NCBI GenBank assembly: GCA_963815295.1
Contig: CAWFFZ010000008.1
Coordinates: 62,001 to 126,000, forward strand
DNA: 64,000 nucleotides
Reading direction: 5' to 3'
Source of the DNA: JACDHG01 sp963815295
Lineage (GTDB): Bacteria; Actinomycetota; Actinomycetes; Propionibacteriales; Nocardioidaceae
Of this stretch, positions 43,481 to 51,993 are shown piece by piece. Position 1 is the stretch's first letter; each line of letters starts with the position of its first letter. The position numbers were made by a program, and so were the translations under genes. The notes under the pieces are model-generated. The model was not told where the DNA came from, ran no database searches, and was given only the letters and a program-made list of their open reading frames with translations.

Positions 43481-45055
43481 ATGCCCGGGCCCGCGTTCTA
43501 CGTCACGACGCCGATCTACTACGTCACGGCGCCTCCGTCGATCGGCAATGCCTACACGACCGTGGCGGCTGACTTGCTCGCGCGCTGGCACCGGCAGCGC
43601 GGCGAGGACGTGCTGTTCCTCACCGGCACCGACGAGCACGGCCAGAAGGTGCTCGAGGCGGCCGACCAGCACGGCGTCACCCCACAGGCATGGACCGACA
43701 AGCTCGTCGAGTCCGAGTGGGAGCCCGTCCTCCGGGTGATCGACGCCAGCAACGACGACTTCATCCGTACGACGGAGGCGCGTCACACCGAGCGCGTCCG
43801 CGAGTTCTGGCAGACGGTCTATGACCGCGGCGACGTCTACGAAGGCACTTACGAAGGGCCGTACTGCATCGCGTGTGAGGAGTTCAAGCTGCCCGCTGAG
43901 CTCATCACCGGCGAGGACGGCCAGCGACTCTGCCCGATCCACGAGCGCCCGGTCGAGCAGCTCTCCGAGGTCAACTACTTCTTCGCGCTGAGCAAGTACG
44001 CCGACCGGCTGCTCGAGCTCTACGAGGCGCAACCGACGTTCGTGCAACCCGAGAGTGCCCGCAACGAGGTCATCTCGTTCGTCAAGCAGGGTTTGCAAGA
44101 CCTGTCCATCTCGCGCTCGACGTTCGACTGGGGCGTGCCGGTGCCGTGGGACGACAAGCACGTCTTCTACGTGTGGATCGACGCGCTGCTCAACTACACG
44201 ACGGCAGCGGGCTTCGGCACCGACCCCGAGACGTTCGAGCGGGTCTGGCCGGCTGACGTCCAGCTGGTCGGCAAAGACATCCTGCGGTTCCACGCGGTCA
44301 TCTGGCCGGCGATGCTGATGGCTGCCGGCGTCGACGTACCCCGCCGGGTCTTCGCGCACGGCTGGCTCCAGGTCGGCGGGCAGAAGATGAGCAAGTCCAA
44401 GGTCACTGCCATCCATCCGAGCGAGATCGTCGACACGTTCGGCTCCGACGCGTACCGCTACTACTTCATGAAGACGATCGTTTTCGGCTCCGACGGCAAC
44501 TTCTCGTGGGAGCAGATGAGCGCCGTCTACACGAGCGAGCTCGCCAACGGCCTTGGCAACCTCGCATCACGAGTCACCGCAATGGTGGGCAAGTACTTCG
44601 ACGGTGTCCTGCCAGAGGCGACCGCCGTGGGGGAGGCCGAGCGCGCTCTCGCCGTCGAGCTGTCGAGGGCAGCAACCCGTGCCGACGAAGCGATCGACCG
44701 GCTTGCGATCCACGACTCGATCGGGCCGGTCGCCGACTTCGTAGGCATCGTCAACGGTTACGTCACCCAGCAGGAGCCATGGAAGGTCGCCAAGGACGAG
44801 TCGCCGGAGGGACGCGCAAGGCTGGCCACGATCCTCTACTCCGCAGCCGAGTCGCTGCGTGCTGTGGCCGTGCTCTACAACGCGGTGATGCCAAAGACCG
44901 CGACCGAGCTCTGGGACGTGCTCGGGGCAGACGTGCTCGGCCCGCTCGCTGACCAGCGGGTGCAGGACGCCGGCCGATGGGGCCAGCTTCCCGCCGGCGT
45001 GACCCTGACCAAGGGTGCCGCGCTGTTCCCGAGGCTGGTCGAAGCCGAGTCGTGA
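43481..45055 (+). CDS. metG: methionyl-tRNA synthetase
   Basis: A 524-residue class I synthetase from ATG 43481. FYVTTPIYYVTAPPSIGNAY is the HIGH region, here reading PSIGN rather than PHIGH. GTDEHGQKV, a zinc knuckle (CIAC near residue 128, then LCPIH), DIDALLNY-type substrate residues (VWIDALLNYTTAAG), KDILRFHAVIWPAML and GGQKMSKSKV (KMSKS loop) follow. The C-terminal anticodon domain is typical and there is no tRNA-binding EMAP extension. It charges initiator and elongator tRNA-Met. Confidence 0.96.
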   Translation: MPGPAFYVTTPIYYVTAPPSIGNAYTTVAADLLARWHRQRGEDVLFLTGTDEHGQKVLEAADQHGVTPQAWTDKLVESEWEPVLRVIDASNDDFIRTTEARHTERVREFWQTVYDRGDVYEGTYEGPYCIACEEFKLPAELITGEDGQRLCPIHERPVEQLSEVNYFFALSKYADRLLELYEAQPTFVQPESARNEVISFVKQGLQDLSISRSTFDWGVPVPWDDKHVFYVWIDALLNYTTAAGFGTDPETFERVWPADVQLVGKDILRFHAVIWPAMLMAAGVDVPRRVFAHGWLQVGGQKMSKSKVTAIHPSEIVDTFGSDAYRYYFMKTIVFGSDGNFSWEQMSAVYTSELANGLGNLASRVTAMVGKYFDGVLPEATAVGEAERALAVELSRAATRADEAIDRLAIHDSIGPVADFVGIVNGYVTQQEPWKVAKDESPEGRARLATILYSAAESLRAVAVLYNAVMPKTATELWDVLGADVLGPLADQRVQDAGRWGQLPAGVTLTKGAALFPRLVEAES

Positions 45056-45065
45056 GGCGCCAGGG

Positions 45066-45962
45066 GTGAACCAGCCCACGCGCTCGCGCAGTGGCTCGGA
45101 GGTCGCGGGCGCGCGCGACCTCAGCCGCCCGCCTCTCCCCGAGCCACTGCCTGGCCCGGTCGTCGACAACCACTGCCACCTCGACATCGTGGATGGCGAC
45201 AGCTGGCTCGAGCCGGCCAGTGCTCTGGAGATGTCGGCAAGTGTCGGGGTCCCGAGGATCGTCCAGATCGGTTGCGACCTCCCGGGGGCGGCCTGGGCGG
45301 TGGAGACCGCGACGACGTACGACGCCATCGTGGCCGGGGTCGCACTCCACCCGAACGAAGCACCGCGCCTCGACACTGCCGGCCGCCTCGACGAAGGGCT
45401 CGCGGAGATCGAGCGGCTCGCCATGTCGTCGCCTCGTGTGCGCGCGATTGGTGAGACCGGCCTCGACTACTACCGCACCGGGCCCGAGGGGGTCGCGGCG
45501 CAGCGCCGGTCGTTCGCGGCCCACATCGAGCTGGCTCGTCGGCTGGGCAAGGCGCTCGTCGTCCACGACCGCGATGCCCATGACGACGTACTCGCGATGC
45601 TCGACGAGCACGGGATGCCGGAGCGCACGGTGCTGCACTGCTTCTCCGGTGACGCCCAGTTCGCCCGGGCGTGCCTGGACCGGGGTGCGTTCTTGTCGTT
45701 TGCGGGCACCGTGACGTTCAAGAACGCCCAGAACGTGCGGGACGCCCTGGCGGTCGCCCCACTCGACCGGATCCTCGTGGAGACCGACGCACCCTTCCTG
45801 ACGCCGATGCCCTACCGCGGCCGCCCGAACGCCTCCTACCTCATCCCGACGACGGTGCGCGCGATGGCAGAGATCCGCGCAGTGGGCCTCGAAGAGCTGT
45901 GCACGGCGATCGACGCCAACACCAACACCGCGTTCGGCGGCCCTTGGGGCGCTCAGGCGTGA
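45066..45962 (+). CDS. tatD: TatD family metal-dependent hydrolase (DNase)
   Basis: A 298-residue protein from GTG 45066, 10 bp after metG, preceded by AGGGG. TIM-barrel metallohydrolase motifs: VVDNHCHLDIV, ALHPNEAPR, IGETGLDYYR, FAAHIELARRLGKALVVHDRDAH, LHCFSGD and VETDAPFLTP. The family has 3'-5' exonuclease or D-Tyr-tRNA-related activities. Its place between metG and rpfB equals Rv1008. The first 30 residues (Pro/Ser/Arg rich) are variable. Confidence 0.93.
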   Translation: MNQPTRSRSGSEVAGARDLSRPPLPEPLPGPVVDNHCHLDIVDGDSWLEPASALEMSASVGVPRIVQIGCDLPGAAWAVETATTYDAIVAGVALHPNEAPRLDTAGRLDEGLAEIERLAMSSPRVRAIGETGLDYYRTGPEGVAAQRRSFAAHIELARRLGKALVVHDRDAHDDVLAMLDEHGMPERTVLHCFSGDAQFARACLDRGAFLSFAGTVTFKNAQNVRDALAVAPLDRILVETDAPFLTPMPYRGRPNASYLIPTTVRAMAEIRAVGLEELCTAIDANTNTAFGGPWGAQA

Positions 45963-46046
45963 CCCGAGCGGCATACCTCCCGGCGCGCTGACACATAGGC
46001 GGATATAGCCCATAGTCACGCAGAGTGAGACCTGAGAGCGACACGC

Positions 46047-46062
46047 CGTGATGCCTGTCACG
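46047..46062. promoter_or_regulatory. CRP/GlxR-type palindrome upstream of rpfB
   Basis: CGTGATGCCTGTCACG: GTGA-N6-TCAC flanked by C and G, a perfect dyad matching the core of the CRP consensus TGTGA-N6-TCACA except for the outermost positions. It sits 179 bp before the rpfB start. Confidence 0.55.
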
Positions 46063-46240
46063 TGGCCCGCTTGAGCCCGCCAGTCGCTTTGCATACCGCT
46101 CCAGCATCTGGCATGGTCGTGAACTTGTTGGCCGGCAGCAGGCACCCCTGCAAACCCCCTATATGGCGCAAACAGCCCTCGCTGAGAGGCGCAGGCGCCC
46201 ACCACCCCTGTGAGCCGGGACGCACAATTTCTGGAGCATC

Positions 46241-47368
46241 GTGTCTAAGAGGATCATCCTCGCGCTGTCGGCTGCCATCGTCGCCCTGACCCTGGTAATC
46301 GGGACCGTGGCCTTCGCATCAGCCCGCAAGTCCGTGACCGTCTCGATCGACGGCAAGGAGAAGACCTTCACCACCACCGGCGACACTGTCGCCGACGTGC
46401 TTGAGTCGCAGGACATCACTGTCGGCAAGCACGACGCCGTCGCCCCTGACCCGGACAGCGAGATCGAAGAGGGCAGCCGGATTGCTGTCTCCTACGGCCG
46501 CGAACTGACCATCAACGTCGACGGCGAGAAACAGGACTACTGGACGACCGCGACCAACGTCGACGAGGCCCTGGCGCAGATCGGCCAGCGGATCGTCGCG
46601 GGGGCTGAGTTGTCGACAAGCCGTTCGTCGTACATCGGCCGCGACGGCCTCACCCTCGTCGTGACCACTCCGAAGAACATCACCCTTCTTGTCGGCACCC
46701 GCGAGCCCGCCAAGGTCTCGACCCATGGGCTGACCGTCGACGAGGCGCTGCTCGACCTCGGCGTCAGGCTCAGTGAGTACGACGTGGTCAAGCCTCGCCT
46801 CGGCGCCGTGATCGACGATGGCACCCGCGTCGTCGTCACCCGCGTGCTGAAGAAGAAGGCAACGGTCGTGGAGACGGTCCCCTACACGACCGTCGTCCGT
46901 GAGGACGCCAGCATGTACGTCGACGAGTCCCGCGTCGCCCGCGAGGGTCAGGCGGGCAGGGAGCGCGTGACGTACAAGATCGTCCGTGAGAACGCCAAGC
47001 TCGAGAGCAAGCGAGTCGTGGCCCGCGAGTCCATCGTCGTACCCATCGCCGAGATCGAGGTGCAGGGCACCCGGGAACGCCCGGAGCCTGAGCCTGCCCC
47101 CGCTCCCAACTACGAGCCCGGCTCCACCGTGTGGGATTCGCTCGCGCAATGTGAGTCCGGCGGCAACTGGGCGATCAACACCGGCAACGGCTACTACGGC
47201 GGTCTTCAGTTCAGCGCCAGCACGTGGACAGCGTACGGCGGTGGCGCCTACGCACCGACGGCCAACCTCGCCAGTCGAGAGCAGCAGATCGCGATCGCCG
47301 AGAGGGTCCAGGCCGCTCAAGGCTGGGGCGCTTGGCCGGCATGTGCTGCCGAGCTGGGGCTGCTCTGA
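46241..47368 (+). CDS. rpfB: resuscitation-promoting factor RpfB
   Basis: A 375-residue secreted protein from GTG 46241 (GGAG 5 nt upstream). An N-terminal anchor or signal (residues 4-28, no lipobox cysteine) is followed by three DUF348 repeats (about 31-70, 87-125, 137-190), a G5 domain (about 207-278), a Glu-Pro linker, and the catalytic Rpf domain (about 297-373). WDSLAQCESGGNWAINTGNG contains the catalytic Glu and GGLQFSASTW completes the cleft. It cleaves peptidoglycan to trigger regrowth. The domain order is identical to M. tuberculosis RpfB, apart from the absent lipobox. Confidence 0.96.
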   Translation: MSKRIILALSAAIVALTLVIGTVAFASARKSVTVSIDGKEKTFTTTGDTVADVLESQDITVGKHDAVAPDPDSEIEEGSRIAVSYGRELTINVDGEKQDYWTTATNVDEALAQIGQRIVAGAELSTSRSSYIGRDGLTLVVTTPKNITLLVGTREPAKVSTHGLTVDEALLDLGVRLSEYDVVKPRLGAVIDDGTRVVVTRVLKKKATVVETVPYTTVVREDASMYVDESRVAREGQAGRERVTYKIVRENAKLESKRVVARESIVVPIAEIEVQGTRERPEPEPAPAPNYEPGSTVWDSLAQCESGGNWAINTGNGYYGGLQFSASTWTAYGGGAYAPTANLASREQQIAIAERVQAAQGWGAWPACAAELGLL

Positions 47369-47428
47369 TCGCACCAGCCACCTCGCTGTCGGGCGCATCG
47401 TCCGCCTCGGTGTGATATCACCGGGCAC

Positions 47429-48307
47429 GTGAGCCCAGCATCATCCGCATCCGCCGGTCCGAGACTTCTCGGGCCGGCGGATGTGCGTCTGCTGGCGCGG
47501 CGGTATGACGTCCGCCCCACCAAGCACCGTGGCCAGAACTTCGTCATCGACGCCAACACGGTCAGGCGGGTAGTGCGAGCAGCCGAGTTGGAGGATGACG
47601 ACGTCGTCCTCGAGGTCGGCCCGGGTCTCGGCTCCCTGACTCTTGCACTCCTCGAGCGCGGCCATCGGGTGACCGCCGTCGAGATCGACCCGGTGCTCGC
47701 CGCGGCGCTGCCCGACACTGTTGCGGAGTTCGCTCCGGAGCATGCACACCACCTCCAGGTGATCGAGGCGGACGCGCTGCGGCTCGGCGAGCTCCCGCTT
47801 CCCGCCCCTACCGCGATGGTCGCCAACCTGCCTTACAACGTGGCGGTTCCGGTGCTTCTTCGATTGCTGCCTCAGCTCCCGACGATCGAGCGAGTCCTCG
47901 TCATGGTGCAGCTCGAGGTCGCCGATCGACTGGCTGCCGGCCCTGGCTCGAAGGTTTACGGGGCGCCGAGCGTCAAGGCGGCCTGGTACGCCGATGTGCG
48001 GCGCGCAGGTCTGGTCGGCCGCACCGTCTTCTGGCCCGCCCCGAACGTCGACTCCGGTCTGGTGGCGATGCGACGGCATACCCCTCCTGCGACGACAGCG
48101 ACCCGCGACCAGGTGTTCGCCGTGGTCGATGCTGCCTTCGGGCAGCGGCGCAAGATGATGCGCTCGGCCCTGGCGGTGATCGCCGGGTCCGCCGCGGCAG
48201 CCGAGGAGGCCCTGATCGCTGCGGGTGTCGACCCGACTATTCGGGGGGAGCAGTTGGGGGTCGCGGAGTTCGCCCGAGTGGCCGAGAGCCTGGCCGCTGG
48301 CCAGTAG
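47429..48307 (+). CDS. ksgA: 16S rRNA dimethyladenosine transferase
   Basis: A 292-residue protein from GTG 47429. Signature: KHRGQNFVIDANTVRRVV, motif I LEVGPGLGSLTLALLERGH, VTAVEIDP and the catalytic MVANLPYNVAVPVLLRLL. It dimethylates A1518 and A1519 of 16S rRNA. It follows rpfB by 60 bp and precedes ispE, the usual actinobacterial order. Confidence 0.96.
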   Translation: MSPASSASAGPRLLGPADVRLLARRYDVRPTKHRGQNFVIDANTVRRVVRAAELEDDDVVLEVGPGLGSLTLALLERGHRVTAVEIDPVLAAALPDTVAEFAPEHAHHLQVIEADALRLGELPLPAPTAMVANLPYNVAVPVLLRLLPQLPTIERVLVMVQLEVADRLAAGPGSKVYGAPSVKAAWYADVRRAGLVGRTVFWPAPNVDSGLVAMRRHTPPATTATRDQVFAVVDAAFGQRRKMMRSALAVIAGSAAAAEEALIAAGVDPTIRGEQLGVAEFARVAESLAAGQ

Positions 48308-48347
48308 TTGCCGAACTCCCGCGGATTTCCACCACTAGCCTGTTCGC

Positions 48348-49250
48348 GTGACGACCGTGACTGTGCGCGCCCCCGCGAAAATCAACTTGGGGTTGAGCAT
48401 CGGCCCACCCAACGCCGACGGCTACCACCACGTCGCGACTGTCTACCAAGCCGTCTCCCTGTACGACGAGATCAAGGCACGCGCCGCAGCGGCTGGCGAG
48501 TTCAGCCTCAAGGTGACGGGCGAGGGAGCCGGAGCGCTGCCACTCGACGAGACCAACCTGGCGATCAAGGCAGCCCAGTTGCTGGCGTCGACGTACGACA
48601 TCACCGACGGCGTTGCATTGAGCATCCACAAGACGATCGCCGTGGCCGGAGGGCTCGCGGGGGGTAGCACGGATGCCGCCGGGGCTCTCGTCGCGTGTGA
48701 TGCCCTGTGGGGGACGGCCGCCACCCGCTCTGAGCTCGCTGCCCTGGCGGGTGTGCTGGGAAGCGACGTGCCGTTCTGTCTCACGGGCGGTCTCGCGGTC
48801 GGCGCCGGTCGTGGGGAGACGATCTCGCCGGTGCTGGCCCGTGGCACCTACGAATGGGTGCTTGCGTATGCCGACGAGGGCTTGTCGACCGCCCAGGCCT
48901 ATGCGGAGCTCGACAAGATGCGGGGCGACGACGCCGGCGATCCGAGCGTGCCCGACGACCTGATGACGGCGCTGCGATCCGGCGACCCGTATGCCGTCGG
49001 CCAGGCGCTGCACAACGACCTCCAAGTTGCCGCGCTGCGCCTACGGCCAGCTCTGCAGCAGACGCTTGACCTCGGTGACGAGTTCGGCGCACTCGGTTCG
49101 CTGATCTCTGGCTCTGGTCCGACCTGCATCTTCCTTGCGTCCGACCAAGACCACGCTGTCGACCTGGCCGTAGCCCTGGCGAGCTCAGGCCTATGCCGCT
49201 CCGTGCAGCGAGCCACCGGCCCGGTCTCGGGAGCCCGGATCGTCACCTGA
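48348..49250 (+). CDS. ispE: 4-diphosphocytidyl-2-C-methyl-D-erythritol kinase
   Basis: A 300-residue GHMP kinase from GTG 48348. VRAPAKINLGLSIGPPNADGYHH is the substrate motif, IAVAGGLAGGSTDAAGALVA the ATP-binding glycine loop, and LGSLISGSGPTCIFL the third GHMP motif. It phosphorylates CDP-methylerythritol in the MEP isoprenoid pathway. It starts 40 bp after ksgA. Confidence 0.96.
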   Translation: MTTVTVRAPAKINLGLSIGPPNADGYHHVATVYQAVSLYDEIKARAAAAGEFSLKVTGEGAGALPLDETNLAIKAAQLLASTYDITDGVALSIHKTIAVAGGLAGGSTDAAGALVACDALWGTAATRSELAALAGVLGSDVPFCLTGGLAVGAGRGETISPVLARGTYEWVLAYADEGLSTAQAYAELDKMRGDDAGDPSVPDDLMTALRSGDPYAVGQALHNDLQVAALRLRPALQQTLDLGDEFGALGSLISGSGPTCIFLASDQDHAVDLAVALASSGLCRSVQRATGPVSGARIVT

Positions 49251-49345
49251 CCCCTGTTGGGCCAAGCGATCCGACCCTGACGTTGTCCTGGCGACGTGAG
49301 AGCCGGATCGTCCGCAGGCCCACACATGAGATCGTGAACCCCACC

Positions 49346-51157
49346 ATGGCCACGCCCGCTCCGAACCTCGTCAACGTGGAGAAGGTGTCGAAGGCGTACG
49401 GCGTTCGGCCGCTCCTTCGCGACGTCAGCCTCGGCGTCCAGGAGCGCGACCGGATCGGCGTCGTTGGCCGCAACGGCGACGGCAAGACGACCCTGTTGCG
49501 GATCCTCGCGGGCACCGAACCGGTCGATGCTGGCCGCGTCACGCTCAACCGCGGACTGGCCGTCTCGCTCCTCGCCCAGCACGACGAGCACGATGCCGAG
49601 CACACCGTGGGGCAGGTCGTGCTCGGCGAGCGAGAAGACCACGAGTGGGCAGCCGACCCGCGCGCCCGGGACGTGGTGACCAGTCTGGTCGGCGATCTCG
49701 ACCTCGACCGGCCGGTCGCTGACCTGTCCGGTGGCGAGCGCCGACGTACGTCGCTTGCTGCGCTGCTGTTGGGCGATCCCGACATACTCCTGCTCGACGA
49801 GCCCACCAACCATCTCGACATCGAGGCGGTCGACTGGCTTGCCCGCCATCTGGCCTCACGGGCGTTAACCCTCGTAGTCGTGACCCACGACCGGTGGTTC
49901 CTCGACGCGGTGTGTGAGACGACGTGGGAGGTCCACGACGCACAGGTCGACAGCTATGCCGGCGGGTATGCCGCCTACGTGTTGGCGAAAGCTGAGCGGA
50001 TGCGCCAGGCGACCGCCACCGAGACCCGCCGGCAGAACCTGATGCGCAAGGAGCTGGCCTGGCTGAGGCGGGGTCCGCCGGCGCGCACGGCGAAGCCGAA
50101 GTTCCGCATCGAGGCGGCAAGTGCACTGATCGACAATGAGCCTGCCCCGCGCGACCAGGTGCAGCTGCAGGCGTTTGCGGCCGCCCGGCTGGGCAAGGAC
50201 GTCTTCGATCTCGAGGACGCCACGATCACGCGCGGCGGGAGCGACCTCGTCGATCACGTCACGTGGCGTATCGGCCCTGGAGATCGGATCGCCCTGATCG
50301 GCGTGAACGGCGCCGGCAAGACGTCGGTGCTGTCCGTCCTCAGCGGTGCCATGCCGCCCGATGCTGGCCGCCTACGGCTCGGCCGGACCGTCCGCCTCGC
50401 ACAGCTCACCCAGGAGCTCGACGACCTTGACGGATCGAAGCGGGTGCTGGACTCAGTCGAGGAGATCCGCCGGGTGGTCTCGGTGGGCGGGCGGGACGTG
50501 TCTGCATCCTCAATGCTCGAGCGGTTCGGGTTCATGGGCGACCGGTTGACCGCGCGGATCGGCGACCTTTCGGGAGGTGAGCGCCGGCGGCTGCAACTCC
50601 TACGCGTGCTCATCGACGAGCCCAACGTGTTGTTGCTCGACGAGCCGACAAATGACCTCGACATCGAGACCCTCAACGTGGTCGAGGACTTCCTCGACTC
50701 CTGGCCGGGGACGCTCATCGTCGTCTCTCACGATCGCTATTTCCTCGAACGGGTCTGCGACCACGTCTGGGCCCTGCTCGGCGACGGTCGGCTGGCGATG
50801 CTGCCCGGAGGGGTCGACGACTATCTAGCCCGGCGGGCCGCACGCGCGGTGGCGGCCGATCGACGTACGACGGCGGCGTCGGCCACGACCGCCGTCTCCG
50901 CGCGGGCGGACGGATCGGCCGATGCTGAGCCGAGTGGCGCGACGGTGCGACGTGCTGCCAACAAGGAGCTGGCCAAGCTCGATCGGCAGCTGGCCAAGCT
51001 CGGCAACCGCATCGAGGCAGTGCACGCCGAGATGGCCGAGCACAGTAGTGATTACGAGCGGCTAGGCGCCCTCGACGTACAACTGCGCGAGCTCGAGGCC
51101 GAACGGGACGAGCTCGAGCACGCCTGGCTCGAAGCCGCCGACAACACCTCTCGTTGA
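49346..51157 (+). CDS. ABC-F family ATP-binding protein
   Basis: A 603-residue protein from ATG 49346, with no membrane domain and two ATPase cassettes. Walker A1 is GRNGDGKTTLL and A2 GVNGAGKTSVL; both signatures read LSGGERRR; Walker B motifs are ILLLDEPTNHLD and VLLLDEPTNDLD. The 80-residue inter-domain linker (KAERMRQATATETRRQ...) and a C-terminal coiled coil (about 530-600, KELAKLDRQLAKLGNRIEA) are typical of Uup/EttA-type translation factors. It likely acts on the ribosome or in antibiotic protection. Its stop codon lies inside the first unit of a 22-bp repeat array. Confidence 0.92.
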   Translation: MATPAPNLVNVEKVSKAYGVRPLLRDVSLGVQERDRIGVVGRNGDGKTTLLRILAGTEPVDAGRVTLNRGLAVSLLAQHDEHDAEHTVGQVVLGEREDHEWAADPRARDVVTSLVGDLDLDRPVADLSGGERRRTSLAALLLGDPDILLLDEPTNHLDIEAVDWLARHLASRALTLVVVTHDRWFLDAVCETTWEVHDAQVDSYAGGYAAYVLAKAERMRQATATETRRQNLMRKELAWLRRGPPARTAKPKFRIEAASALIDNEPAPRDQVQLQAFAAARLGKDVFDLEDATITRGGSDLVDHVTWRIGPGDRIALIGVNGAGKTSVLSVLSGAMPPDAGRLRLGRTVRLAQLTQELDDLDGSKRVLDSVEEIRRVVSVGGRDVSASSMLERFGFMGDRLTARIGDLSGGERRRLQLLRVLIDEPNVLLLDEPTNDLDIETLNVVEDFLDSWPGTLIVVSHDRYFLERVCDHVWALLGDGRLAMLPGGVDDYLARRAARAVAADRRTTAASATTAVSARADGSADAEPSGATVRRAANKELAKLDRQLAKLGNRIEAVHAEMAEHSSDYERLGALDVQLRELEAERDELEHAWLEAADNTSR

Positions 51158-51240
51158 GCCGTCAGGTTTGGCGTGTTGACCCGTCAGGTTTGGTGTGTTG
51201 ACCCGTCAGGTTTGGTGAGTTGAGGCGTCAGGTTTGGTGT
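51153..51240 (+). repeat. array of four 22-bp direct repeats (left arm of a convergent repeat pair)
   Basis: Four head-to-tail 22-bp units (starts 51153, 51175, 51197, 51219), followed by a degenerate fifth start at 51241. Each begins GTTGA and contains CGTCAGGTTTGG. Two units carry the full TTGACCCGTCA core. The TGA stop of the ABC-F gene is inside unit 1 (51155-51157). Confidence 0.93.
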
Positions 51241-51277
51241 GCTGACCGACCCAAGTAACAACTGAGGCGACCATGAC

Positions 51278-51380
51278 TGACGGGTCAACGGACCGAAGGT
51301 GACGGGTCAACGGACCGAAAGTGACGGGTCAACGGACCAAAAGTGACGGGTCAACGGACCGAAAGTGACGGGTCAACGGG
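51278..51380 (-). repeat. array of 22-bp repeats in opposite orientation (right arm)
   Basis: Four complete 22-bp units (starts 51278, 51300, 51322, 51344) and a partial fifth at 51366. Each starts TGACGGGTCAACGG, the reverse complement of the left-array core TTGACCCGTCA, and most continue with ACCGAAAG. The stop codon of the MarR gene (51373-51375) lies inside the last unit. A 37-bp non-repeated loop separates the arrays. Confidence 0.93.
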
Positions 51381-51876
51381 CGTCGAAGGGGGCGACCACC
51401 GTACGCAGCAGGCCTGCCAGCGTCTCCCGGTCGTGGGCCGACAGGTCACCCAGCAGCAGCCGCTCGTGCTGAAGCAGGCCTGATAAGGCGGCGTCCACGC
51501 GCGCGCGTCCTTGCGGCGTCAGGCGCACCAGCACCCCGCGACGGTCGGACTCGTCGGGAAGCCGCTCGACCAGCTCCTTGTTCGCGAGCCGATCGACTCG
51601 GTTGGTCATCGTGCCGCTCGTCACCATCGTCTCGCGCAACAGGCGGCCAGGCGACAGCGTGTAGGGCTTGCCGGCGCGACGCAGCGCGGACAAGACGTCG
51701 AACTCCCACGTCTCGAGCCCATGCTCGGCGAACGCCTGCCGTCGGGCGAGGTCAAGGTGGCGAGCAAGCCGCGTCACGCGGCTCAGCACCTGCATCGGGG
51801 CGACATCGAGATCGGGCCGTTCACGTTTCCAGGCATCGACAAGCCGGTCGACCTCGTCGGCGGCGATCTGATCCAT
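51373..51876 (-). CDS. MarR family regulator, TamR-like
   Basis: A 167-residue winged-helix repressor. ATG 51876 is preferred because a palindrome lies 17-31 bp before it; the frame could extend to 51909, which would place that palindrome inside the gene. The helix-turn-helix and wing are SPGRLLRETMVTSGTMTNRVDRLANKELVERLPDESDRRGVLVRLT. The N-terminal extension (DEVDRLVDAWKRERPDLD) fits the UrtR/TamR subgroup. trans-Aconitate methyltransferase, the TamR target in Streptomyces, is encoded 0.7 kb away with shared operator sequences. Ligand binding is inferred. Confidence 0.85.
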   Translation of the reverse strand: MDQIAADEVDRLVDAWKRERPDLDVAPMQVLSRVTRLARHLDLARRQAFAEHGLETWEFDVLSALRRAGKPYTLSPGRLLRETMVTSGTMTNRVDRLANKELVERLPDESDRRGVLVRLTPQGRARVDAALSGLLQHERLLLGDLSAHDRETLAGLLRTVVAPFDAR

Positions 51877-51892
51877 GACGGCAAGGCTACTC

Positions 51893-51916
51893 GTCAAGAC
51901 TCTTGACATGGAGATA
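51893..51916. promoter_or_regulatory. MarR/TamR operator O1 at the regulator's own promoter
   Basis: GTCAAGA-C-TCTTGAC (51893-51907) is a perfect dyad, overlapping TCTTGACATGGAGATA (51901-51916), which shares TCTTGACAT-GAGA with sites O2 and O3. It is immediately upstream of the regulator start, suggesting autorepression. Confidence 0.65.
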
Positions 51917-51993
51917 CTCGACTACCGACGCTGAGCTGAAGACCGGCAGCCAGAACGTCTGTGCGTAGCAATCGGTCGTGGCAGCATGGATGC

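Noticed and set aside
45963..46240. c-di-AMP (ydaO-type) riboswitch before rpfB
   Set aside because: Such riboswitches precede some actinobacterial rpf genes, but I could not find the conserved core motifs in this leader.
51153..51380. Possible CRISPR array
   Set aside because: Units are contiguous 22-bp repeats with no unique spacers, reverse orientation midway, and have no cas genes nearby.
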